From NCBI GenBank assembly GCA_022829145.1, contig CM040761.1, positions 20,801,745 to 20,865,744 of the forward strand: a stretch of DNA of 64,000 bases, in the 5' to 3' direction. Positions 48,520-58,195 of the stretch are shown one piece after another. Both the position numbers and the translations under genes were made by a program. The stretch's first letter is position 1. The number at the start of each line of letters is the position of its first letter. The stretch comes from Albula goreensis (Eukaryota > Chordata > Actinopteri > Albuliformes > Albulidae). Under the pieces are notes generated by a model. It did not search any database, had not been told where the DNA came from, and worked only from the letters and a program-made list of their open reading frames with translations.

Positions 48520-49285
48520 GGCAGGCGTCTGCTTGTCTATCTGTCCGTCCCATCAATAAGTTCATCACACTAACGACCAGCGTTGCCTACCTTATACCAA
48601 ACAGTTACCATGACTTCATAACTGAAGTCTTAGTATTGCCAGGGTAATGATTCGTATGATACTCTTGATTGTACACATGGCAAGTCAGCATTGCTTGTAA
48701 AGGGAAAAGTAAGCCTTTTGCATTTTTTTGCATCTTTTTTATTATTATTATTATGCTTATAACATGGTAATGGTAGTTATTGTATAATCTGTAACAGTTT
48801 GTGGCTGAAAGTTTTTTTTTTTTGTTTGTTTTTTTTTTTTGAGCAGATTGACTTGTTGATGTTTGTTCAAATGCACTAAATGCAATTATTTTTCACTTTC
48901 AGTAGGTAAGTAATGAAATTGATTTAAATACATTCAGATATTCTGACTTCCTGTTTCAGCAGTACAGTAATAGGTTAATGTGTGGTCTTTTTAGTTTAGT
49001 AATGACTTGTACATTTTGGGAGAGTAGCATGGTTTTTTTTTGGTGCCAAATTGATTGACTTGACTTGGCACACCAACTGTGCAAGACATCTTGTTTATAA
49101 ATGGTTTTGAGGACTTTCTCCAATATGAGTGTTTTCTGAGTGTTAAAATGAAAATGGCTGAGCCTGTGAAAGTGTTTTTGTTGTGAAAATTATTCTTTAA
49201 CCGAATTGCTGATATAACATTCCCTTTTTGGCATCACTTCTGTATTCTGATGACAATAAAAGTGACCACATAAACACACCTGAAT
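48520..49285 (+). other. ankrd10: ankrd10 3' UTR
   Basis: This AT-rich stretch runs from the stop codon to the AATAAA at 49255-49260. A GT-rich element (TTTGTGTTGGTGTTTGTCC, about 49313-49331) follows, as expected for a cleavage site near 49275-49285. The exact end is inferred. Confidence 0.75.
49255..49260 (+). terminator. ankrd10: ankrd10 polyadenylation signal AATAAA
   Basis: A canonical AATAAA hexamer lies 736 bases after the stop codon. A GT-rich downstream element begins about 53 bases later. Confidence 0.75.
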
Positions 49286-50419
49286 ATTCATGTATTTGCA
49301 ACCTTCAAAGCTCTTTGTGTTGGTGTTTGTCCACTTTTATCCTGTGCAGAGGGAGAGCAAAATCTATCTTCTGTCCTCAAGCCTTCTGCTTCAGTGGCTG
49401 CTCCTCCTACTAAGATGAGACACTAATTGGCCAGTTCCTCAAGGCTTTCCCTTCCATTTTTTTTTTTTTTTGTCTATGGCTGCTTGTATAATTGATCAAT
49501 TAATTGGTTTGTTTACCACAAACACACTGATATTTTTTTTTCTTCATTTTTAATTATGTCATGACCACACTGCAAAAATTAACGTGTGTTTGAGGTATGA
49601 AGAATGGGCAGCTGCGGGCAGCTGAGTAAGGCGCCCTGGCCTCAACGAAGGAGGTAAACGGTACAGATGGGCTACGCTCCCGCTCCACGTGCAGCAGCTG
49701 GACATGCGCGTGCCACGAGCAGGCACGTAATGGTAAATACAAAATGAAGAACCGCCAGGTAAATTTGAACTTGACTTCTTTGTGAGACTAGATGCACACT
49801 TTGGAAACAACCACGTTTGCCCTAATAAATCACAAACTGCCTGCCTAATTATGCTAAACATAATCTTTTTGACTGAAGTAAAGATCCTTAGGCCTACCTT
49901 TTGATTGTTGGCAGTTATTCTTCAGCAAATTTCTTGCCAAGTATAAACAGTGGTATCCATCGCATAAGGGATCACCATAATTAGCTGACCAATCGTTGTA
50001 CAATTCTCGTCAACTTCACATCCATATTTCTGATTCACGTGTTCAAGCACTGGCCTGTCACCTGTCGCCGGCTTCGACCTTCATTGCCAACGATAGTATG
50101 ACCCCTCTGTACTCTCATACGTCACCATAACCACGCCTCCCCTGAATACTGTTCCATCTACCTTTGTGAAAGGGGGGTTCTTGCTATTTTGCACACGCGA
50201 TTTAATCAATATGAGCAAGGAGTACGTCAAAGACCTTACACGCTATTCATGTTAAAATAAATAATTCCAAAATTGATTGATTTCTTGTTTATTGGGGTAT
50301 CAAGACTGTTCTGACATGGAACTAGTTACACCTATTCTACCGCTGTGGTGCTGTCGTCAGGTCTGTGTTGAATATAGCTGCAAGCTAGCTTGCAACTAGG
50401 GAAATAGCAAGGCACTGGA
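49286..50419. other. intergenic, ankrd10 to ube2a
   Basis: About 1.1 kb separates the ankrd10 polyadenylation site from the ube2a promoter. I see no gene in it. Its 3' half probably contains distal promoter sequence for ube2a. Confidence 0.6.
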
Positions 50420-50569
50420 GCAGTGGTAGTTTCCGGTTTTGAGACAAATAGGTACTAGAGTCCGGAACGACAAAGACCGCAGTGTCAAATTGGAAAGGTT
50501 GTTTTCCTATTTCAGCCTCCCCGTATCACTACGTACTTGAAACCACCGTTTATTTTTTTGTTTTCCGGG
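50420..50569 (+). promoter_or_regulatory. ube2a: ube2a 5' UTR and probable core promoter with ETS-type motifs
   Basis: Two ETS-core motifs sit 95-140 bases upstream of the ATG: TTCCGG at 50431-50436 and CCGGAA at 50462-50467. Such motifs are usual in TATA-less housekeeping promoters. No TATA box is evident. The start site is inferred. Confidence 0.4.
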
Positions 50570-50613
50570 ATGTCTACTCCAGCAAGAAGAAGACTTATGA
50601 GAGATTTTAAACG
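50570..50613 (+). CDS. ube2a: ube2a coding exon 1
   Basis: This exon encodes [14 protein letters not shown] plus two bases of Arg15. The ATG has G at -3, and the donor is ACG|GTAAGA. Confidence 0.93.
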
Positions 50614-51733
50614 GTAAGATGGATTTCTAGGGTGGATTTGTTTACTCGTGGAATCGGTAACTAGCAACTTCTGTTTGTTGACATGATGTCTAGAAAACAA
50701 CTGTGACTGCAATCAAACATTGCTGTAAATAGGAGGTCACAGACGGCAGCTGAATACCAAAACAAGCTTGAACAGATCATCTTGGCTAATTCGACTTGGT
50801 TATACTTGCAAGATAGTTTGTTGCCAAGCGAACAAGCAAATGCCTAGCTCTGCTCATTAAATCGGTTAACTGTTCTAGTGCAATACCAGGGAGCTTGTAC
50901 ACACCTTTTCATGAATAAAAAATACAGCCAGTTTAATGTGAATGTAGATATATGTTGTTTTATCTGTTTTATCTTTAACTAAACCAACAGCTTTTTATGT
51001 ATTATTATTATTTTAAATTGCGGTATAATGTAATGCAAACAGTGTATGCATCGAGGTAGTGAAGTAGCTTGTGAGTTGGGTGACACGTGGAACTCAGGTT
51101 GTTTTGCACGGACCCGAAGGCTGCAGGAGGACCCCCCGGCGGGCGTCAGCGGAGCTCCATCAGAGAACAACATCATGGTGTGGAATGCAGTCATATTTGG
51201 GTAAGCTAAAGTAGACGAAAGTCTCTGAAGCGCAATCTTTGTGTGGCACCGGGTAGAAGAAAAAAAGAGTGCAAGTAAGAAGCGTGCACACTAAAAAAAT
51301 GAAAATAAAGTGACAAAGATATACAGCATTATGCAGAGTGGAACTGTCGCTTGTCACTTGTCCAGAATGTAGATTTACTGGGAATATTTACAAGTAATTT
51401 TTCTTCCAGAACTTTTCCAGATATTTTGTAGTATTATTCTGCATGTAATGCTCAAGGTGGTACGTCTTGGAGCATGATTAAGAAACATGCTAACTTTTGT
51501 AAATGTTGTGGTAAAACTCAGGGTTTCATTTAGTTGAATCCCACCAAATTCAAATTATTTACCGCAGTTAGCCAGCCATCTCCTTAATCCTGCTTTGATG
51601 GGTACCCCACAGTTCTCTTCTCCGCCCTGTTTTATACAAAAATGTATTCTCTTTGTTTTGCAGTCCAGAGGGGACACCATTTGAAGATGGTAAGTATTTC
51701 AGAAGAAATTGCAGGAAAATATAAAGCAATCCA

Positions 51734-51778
<45 letters not shown>

Positions 51779-53257
51779 TAGAGTGAGGGAGAGAGAGTGA
51801 GTGTTAATGCCCATTTACTGACAGTTCTATTTGCTCAGGTACATTCAAGCTAACAGTGGAGTTCACAGAAGAATACCCCAACAAGCCCCCTACAGTTCGG
51901 TTTGTTTCGAAGATGTTTCATCCAAATGGTATGGAAATACACTAGTTCACTCTTTAACCTTTTTGTCAGTCTGTGGTTTTGGAAATGTGATTCCTTACAT
52001 ACACTTTAAAAAACAGTTTCCAGTAACTGTTGGAAGTGTCTGTTAAATGAAAATATAACCCCACTAGTGAACAACTTCACATGTTCTTTACAGCCCTCTG
52101 GGTTACTTGGGGTAGAGAGAGGACTTATGGGAATGTAGATGACAGAATATTCAGCACACTGCAAAGCTGCAGGCTCAGATTCAGCGTTGTTTTGTGTCTG
52201 TGTAACAGCAATTTTGTGTTCCGGTGAATGAACAGGTCAGAAGTTCTGCTTGGACAAACAGCACATCAGTCATCCCTCCTCTTATCACAGGGACTAATTA
52301 TAATTTTGCCTACACTCCAGGGGGTGACATCACCATCCAAAACGGACTTGCACACAGTGATCAACATCCACAGAACTGCATCTCCGTAACAAGCAGCCAG
52401 TCTCTACTGAATTACGAGTCCACTGTCTGCCCATAATTTTAAATGTCAAAGGGTTGTGGGGCATAGATTTCTATTCATAAATTCATATGAGATTACTGGG
52501 GTAAATCGTGAAGCTGCTACAGGCTTTCAACCAAACACACCCTTAAATTGGACTCCTTGCTGCCATGCTTATGAATTCATTGTATGCAGCCTTGAATTTC
52601 AGTTTATTGCATTTCCTAAAATTATTTTAACACAACGATTTTCGCAATGTTGAAGTGAACTTGAAATAAGGCAAAATGTGTTGTTTCCATATGTCTCCAG
52701 TATATGCAGATGGAAGCATATGTCTGGATATTCTTCAGAATCGATGGAGTCCAACTTACGATGTATCATCAATTCTCACTTCTATACAGGTAAGACACAT
52801 CAGCTTATTTAGTTTATATTTGTACTGGACCTGAGAAACAACCCTAGTTTCAGTTACCCTCTTTATCAGCTTGTACTGTTCACTTTGAAGTAATAAAGAT
52901 TCCAAAAAATCATTTTATGGGTATGTCTGCACCTTGTCAGTATGGGTGTGGATCCTTCCTTCTGTTCAAATGAATGCAGGTGACCATGTTCACACTCTTA
53001 ATCACTTATAGGAACACTGACATTAAGTTTGTATGATAGCCCATCTCAGGATGAGGTTTTTATCATTATATTCTATGCTTCGTGTTGTCCTCCTTCCCTG
53101 AATTCATTGCATACACTTATCTCCACAGTCTCTGCTGGATGAACCAAACCCAAACAGTCCGGCAAATAGCCAGGCAGCTCAGCTGTACCAAGAAAACAAG
53201 AGAGAGTACGAGAAGAGGGTGTCCGCCATCGTTGAGCAAAGCTGGAGGGACAGTTGA
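50570..53257 (+). CDS. ube2a: ubiquitin-conjugating enzyme E2 A, Rad6 family (whole CDS, 6 exons)
   Basis: The exons are 50570-50613, 51120-51200, 51664-51689, 51839-51928, 52701-52789 and 53129-53257. They total 459 nt, or 152 codons plus stop, equal to human UBE2A. The product is a single UBC-fold domain with the HPN motif at residues 78-80 and the catalytic cysteine at 88 (GSICLDILQ). Family knowledge: with RAD18 this E2 monoubiquitinates PCNA, and with RNF20/40 it monoubiquitinates histone H2B, so it acts in the nucleus. The UBE2A-type residues are A22, V35, T60 and V73; the terminal Ser152 (WRDS) is the UBE2B-like residue. I call it ube2a, but a fish-specific duplicate (a ube2a-like gene) is possible. 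All phases join cleanly. The gene is convergent with ing1. Confidence 0.95.
51120..51200 (+). CDS. ube2a: ube2a coding exon 2
   Basis: This exon encodes [17 protein letters not shown] to NAVIF and part of Gly42. The acceptor CCCGAAG has an unusually poor pyrimidine tract. No alternative AG nearby keeps the frame. The donor is TGG|GTAAGC. Confidence 0.92.
51664..51689 (+). CDS. ube2a: ube2a coding exon 3 (26-nt micro-exon)
   Basis: This exon encodes PEGTPFED between split glycine codons. The acceptor is TTTTGCAG and the donor is GATG|GTAAGT. At 26 nt it is very short, but both splice sites are strong. Confidence 0.93.
51735..51786 (+). repeat. ube2a: TG/GA microsatellite inside ube2a intron 3
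   Basis: A TG tract of about 30 bases and then GAGAGAGAGAGATAGAG fill about a third of a 149-base intron. Confidence 0.95.
51839..51928 (+). CDS. ube2a: ube2a coding exon 4
   Basis: This exon encodes [17 protein letters not shown] to KMFHPN, including the HPN motif. The acceptor is TTGCTCAG and the donor is AATG|GTATGG. Confidence 0.93.
52701..52789 (+). CDS. ube2a: ube2a coding exon 5 (catalytic Cys88)
   Basis: This exon encodes [15 protein letters not shown] to SSILTSIQ, with the active-site cysteine in GSICLD. The acceptor is TCTCCAG and the donor is CAG|GTAAGA. Confidence 0.94.
53129..53257 (+). CDS. ube2a: ube2a coding exon 6 (terminal)
   Basis: This exon encodes [15 protein letters not shown] to IVEQSWRDS and the stop TGA at 53255. 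The acceptor is CTCCACAG. It includes Ser120, a phosphorylated position in the human enzyme. Confidence 0.94.
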   Translation, partial: SLLDEPNPNSPANSQAAQLYQENKREYEKRVSAIVEQSWRDS

Positions 53258-53925
53258 TTGTGGCTTGACACCCTTTGTGAACATTTAACCTTGGTTTGTT
53301 TTTGTTTTTGTTTTTTTTGATTTTACGATTTTACGCACTTTAACTTCTTCTCTTACCATAGCTGTCTAGCATGGTGCTATCCTTTTGTTTGCTTTTTTTT
53401 TGGTCCCCATGCATTTAAATAATTTTCAGAGCAGATATTGTGCATCTGTCTGTTAAATTAGCCTTCCTTTGAGGCTACTGTACTGTGCATTATCAGTAGC
53501 GGCTCCCCAAAATAATGTTTTTGTTTTAAATGATGACAATAGTAATGTACAAAGGCCTTTTTTTATTTGAGCAACATTTTTTTGGTATACTAGCTGGGCC
53601 TGCTAACCGTCCAGGGGTTTAGGCGTTCACTGCCCCACATATGCCCTCTCATTGTAGTGTAGTTCTGCTTTGTGTGATGTCTGGCGAATCATCTCCTGCG
53701 ACTGGTCAAGCTTGCCCTCAAAAACTGGCATGCATGAGAGCACGCCTTGGCGAATTTCCGTGCCGTTTATCCTTTGCTTATGGTCGCCTGCCAGTGTTGT
53801 CCATTCACTTCTCCCATGTATATACTAAACTGCTGATGCTGTGTACAGATTTTGTACAGGTTATTCACTTGCCATTCTTTTTCAGCATTTGTAAATAAAG
53901 GGGCTAAACTACCTTGAAGTAGTGC
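53258..53925 (+). other. ube2a: ube2a 3' UTR
   Basis: The 3' UTR runs from the stop to just past AATAAA at 53894-53899, followed by a GTTG-plus-T-run element (53931-53951) that fits a cleavage-site downstream element. The end point is inferred. Confidence 0.75.
53894..53899 (+). terminator. ube2a: ube2a polyadenylation signal AATAAA
   Basis: A canonical hexamer 637 bases after the stop codon, with a U/GU-rich tract about 30 bases downstream. Confidence 0.75.
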
Positions 53926-55932
53926 CACAGTTGTTTTTTTTTTTTTTTTTCCTTTCAAGAATAGGTGTGCATTTTAGAGGGGCCTGGGGCGGGGGGTGTT
54001 TAGTGGGGAGAAGATTTTGCGCTGCTCAACCTGGAATTGGATACCGTGTGAACCTTACATGGAGGATTTTTGTTAATATTATGTGGCCTGTGAGTTCACC
54101 GTTTTTTTTTTTTTTCAGAGATGCGAAAAGTCCTGAAAGGAAGGGCTTGTCTGGGGCTCTGAAAGATCTCATTGTATGGTTGGTTGTTTTTTTTTATTTT
54201 TTCCGGTGCTTCGTTCCAGATTCCGTCCATCCAAACCCTGCATGGAGACAGCAGTGGAAACTTGGTGAAATTAGGTTCACAGACAGCCAGTTTACAAGGA
54301 CTGTGATTCCATGACTAGCAATGCATCTGATCAAGCCAGCGCTGTGATATCAGACTGGCATGTTTGTTTCAGCATTGTATATTTGTACTTCTATACCCCA
54401 CCCAGTATGAGGTCTGCACCAGTGTCCTCACTTTTCATATTAAGAACCAGTTCTTGGGGACCTGTGGTTGAGTCATGCTGGAAGACATTTGAGAGGCAAA
54501 CTTTAGGCCTATGACTGGATTTTTGAATCCCAGAGTATATTCCCTCTTAGTCATTCACTGATGACGCAGGCAGTTTGTAGAAGGTGGTGCGAATGCAGCG
54601 TGGAAAGAAACAAGGGGTTGCAATTCATGGCCGCCACCTCTGATTTGTTGGGAGAGGGTTGGTGCACTGTTGATGGAGGGGAGAAATCTATTTTAAAAGT
54701 ATGTGAGAGAAAGAATGAACCTGTTCTGTTCCAAAAGGAAAATCAGAAGATAAATTTGCATAGATGGTGTTTTAGTGGTTTGACATCAAAACTTCTGGCT
54801 GAAAAATTATCTGAAATGAGATAATTGTTTTATATCAGGGGATCTGGGATGCAAAAGGTTTAAGTTATTGTGAAAGGATAAACGATGTTCCATCCAAATA
54901 ACCTTCCTAAGTAAATTAATTTCATGAACACTGCCAAAAAAAAGCCTGTTCAGATCATTTAACTAAACTATAATGGTCAATAACAGTTTTTAATCAGGCC
55001 TCCCCCAGTGAGAACAGTGGACTGGCAAAAAAGCTGTTAAATTCGAGGGATGGTATTATGCTTTTGGGCTCTGAAGCTTCTGGTGTCCTTTTCACTTTTA
55101 ATGAGGGGCTACTTTTAATGCCTGAGTTAATGTAGTGGTTTGTTGCTTTTAGAAAATATATTTCTGCATTCACAGCTCCCTCCATCCATCCATCACATGG
55201 CCCTGCAGTCTCAGACTGCTTAAAAGACCTCTGCAGTGCTCTTGAGGAAACCTGAATAGTGGATAAATGGCATGGCATATACCCCTTCACAGTATCTGTC
55301 TGCTGAATGTCAGTAGCGTTTGTCACCGTCCTCTGTGAGCACCTCATGATCCGTGACACCGACTCCATCATTAGCGCTCTGCTATGGCCTGGCAGATTTA
55401 GAAAACAAACTTTAATTTAGCACCTTGTACATATTAATGGGCACAGAGAGCCTTATTTTATCAGACATTCCCCGAGGTGTCACACACAACAGTCTGGTTG
55501 TAAGCAGTGGAGGCTCTCAATTATTAAGCTGCCTTAGGCAACATGCATAGATTACATTTTAATAAAACGCTGAAGCATTAGGAGAACCTTCTGATAAATT
55601 ACTTACGGACTACATATTCATTAAACCACTTCCATTTTAGTTCCTTAGATCAAGGGTACAACTGCTGTGTGCATTCAAAACCACAACCCTCTTGTTTGAC
55701 ATTGTGCCATAATGCTACATGGGATGTGGACACACTTCTCCTAGTACATGGAATGTGCAAGATCATTATCAGTGTGATGTTAACAGCATAACATGACTGC
55801 CTTTATAAGTGTTATTGCTAATTTGATCCCACAATAGTAACAGGGCTGACTTAAATTGGAGGTATGCATATGACATCACATGGAGTTGTTTGGATGAAAT
55901 GCAAGGCAGAGGACCACACACATCTAAGGTAC
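53926..55932. other. intergenic, convergent ube2a and ing1 ends
   Basis: About 2 kb lies between the two 3' ends. I saw no convincing coding exon on either strand. It holds short T runs (53938-53951 and around 54101) and AT-rich sequence. Confidence 0.6.
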
Positions 55933-57485
55933 TTTTTTTTTTTTTTTTTTTTTATTCATGGTGGGATCACATTTGTACAGTTTGAATACTAAAGCGCTCA
56001 TTACACAAAGCTGCCTATTGGCCTTCAAATACAACAGTACATTTTACCATGTACCAATATCTACATTCAAAATGTTTAAGTCTTCAGATGTACATAGGTC
56101 GACAAAATAGTATTTGTTCACATTTAAAGTAATATAATGTGCATGGAAAGACACATTTACTGAAATATTTACAGATGACTACAACACAAAACTACTGCTG
56201 CATCAAGTCTTCAGGTGTTTTGGTTGCCAAACTCAGAAAAACACTTAAATGTTGGTTTTACTGTTTAAACAACTGGCCCAATGACATTTGTTTATATAGG
56301 GGCTGCTCTTACATTCACTCAAACCACACAGCAATAAATAACTTAGTATCTTCATTAAACACCCCTCAATGCAAGCCTTATTTAACTAAGAACTGCATCA
56401 GGGTAACTACTTTTTCATTATAAAATAAAGATGCAACAATCCAGAAACTAAACTTTGTTGTCTTTTTTGCACAATGTTGCAACTGAAAGGACATGAATGC
56501 AGCACTAGTTTAAGCCAGTAGCAGTAACTGATGGCAAAAGTGATAACATTTTACCAACTATGACATCTAATGCACACAATAAAAAGAAAACTATGATCAG
56601 CTAAGAGTTATTGCTTTGTATTTTTGCCAAACAATGAGGGAAGTGTGCAGTGCTGTGTAAAGAGGAGGAGTAGTGGGCAAAGAAGCTCAAAAGACAAACA
56701 CAGGATCTATACCAGAAATAGCACTATCAAGTGGAAGACTGACATGAACAATTGGGTCAAGGCTCTTTGTGGATAAAACAAAAAACTTCTGTGTTTTTTG
56801 TCACCTTTTGTGTAACATAAAAGAAAAAAAAAACCTTTCCTAACTCGCCAACTAGTCTTTGATGCATTCTGGTCATAGAAGTACTGAATACTGCTTTCAT
56901 TCATTCCACTTCTTGTGCTTCTCCCTCATTTGACACACACAGGAGCTCCATGTGCTTTGTACTGCACTGAGCATGGTTTAAAAGTATGCTGTGAGAGTAG
57001 TGTCATCCAATACGATAAATACTATATGGCAGAAAATCCATCGACTTACTGCTGGCTTGTGTGGTTTTATGTCATGCTATTCGCAGGCTGAATCGACTTC
57101 TTGGGACAGTACAAGAATCACTTAAAATAATTTGTCCACACCATTTAACTACCCCAGATGGAGGCACAGTCTGGATTTGAGTCTGCAGTCCACCTATCCC
57201 AAGCTTTTCATCTCCTCATGCACTTGGGACATGCTATCTGCTAACACTGCTCTGCTTCTGGGTTGACAGACCACCACTCCCCCATGTTTTCTATAAAGCC
57301 TGTGCTCTGTTTAAGCCAAGTTGTCAACTTTGTGTTCCATCACTGACTGCTAGCAATCCTCCAACACCAGTCTACAACAGCCCTTTTGCACTTGGAAAGA
57401 CCAAACAAAAACCATCATGACCCCTCTCTTGTCTTTTTAAATCCACGTCAGTGTTGTGTGCCTGTCCAGGTGACCAGGTAGGAAA
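55933..57485 (-). other. ing1: ing1 3' UTR (probable extent)
   Basis: No further coding is seen after the stop. The first minus-strand AATAAA I found is at 55951-55956, with a GT-rich element (GTGTGTGG) about 30 bases beyond. A 1.5 kb UTR is plausible, but its end is inferred. Confidence 0.55.
55951..55956 (-). terminator. ing1: ing1 polyadenylation signal AATAAA
   Basis: The plus strand reads TTTATT. On the minus strand this is AATAAA, running directly into about 20 genomic A residues and then a GT-rich stretch. Confidence 0.5.
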
Positions 57486-58195
57486 CTACCTGTTGTAAGC
57501 CCTCTCCTTTTTGGACTTCTCCAGAGCCTTGTCCATGGTTTTCTCATTCTCCCCTCTACATTTGGGGCAGTACCACTTCCCCTTTGGCTTGTGGTTGAGT
57601 CCCACGCAGGAGAAATGGAACCACTCGATGGGGCACTCATCGTTGTCGCAGCCGATCATCTCACCGTAGGACACCTGGTCGCACAGGCAGTAGGTGGGCT
57701 CGTTGGGGTCAATGGGCAAGTCGGCGGGCGAGGCTTCCCTCTCTGCCTTGGCTTTTGACCGCTGCTTCTTCTTCTTGGAAGTCTTGGCCTTCTTCTCCTT
57801 GGGTGTGCCAGCACTAATCTCGTCGCTGTGGTCCAGGTTGCTGTTAGAGTTCTCCCGGTTCTCATTGTTCTTCTGCCGCCGGGAGCGCTTACTCCCAGGT
57901 TTGTCCACCGAACTGGCCGCCTCATCCCTCCTCTTGTCCTGGCCTGTCTTTCCTGGGGTGACAGTGCTCTCCACTGGCTCCTGGCATGACTCGAAGAGCT
58001 CTACATGGCCATCTACCTGCCTGCTACGGTTCTCCACCAGCTCCACCATCTGGCTAACAATCTGGATCTTCTCATCCCCGAGATCCTGACTCCGGATCAG
58101 GGCCCGCTGGAGGCAGTGTGTGAGCCGCTTTCTCTGGACTGGGTCTGTCTCTTTCTTGTGCTTCTCATAGATCTCATCTAACTCCTTCAGGATCT
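57486..58195 (-). CDS. ing1: ing1 coding exon 2 (terminal, PHD finger)
   Basis: This exon encodes residues 47-282, starting [14 protein letters not shown] after the split Glu codon. It contains the rest of the ING domain, the nuclear localisation segment, the PHD finger and the polybasic tail. The acceptor is ATTGCAG on the minus strand and the stop is TAG. Confidence 0.95.

Noticed and set aside
57656..58089. Arg/Pro-rich minus frame and a plus frame across ing1 exon 2
   Set aside because: They are shadow frames over the real ING1 coding exon.
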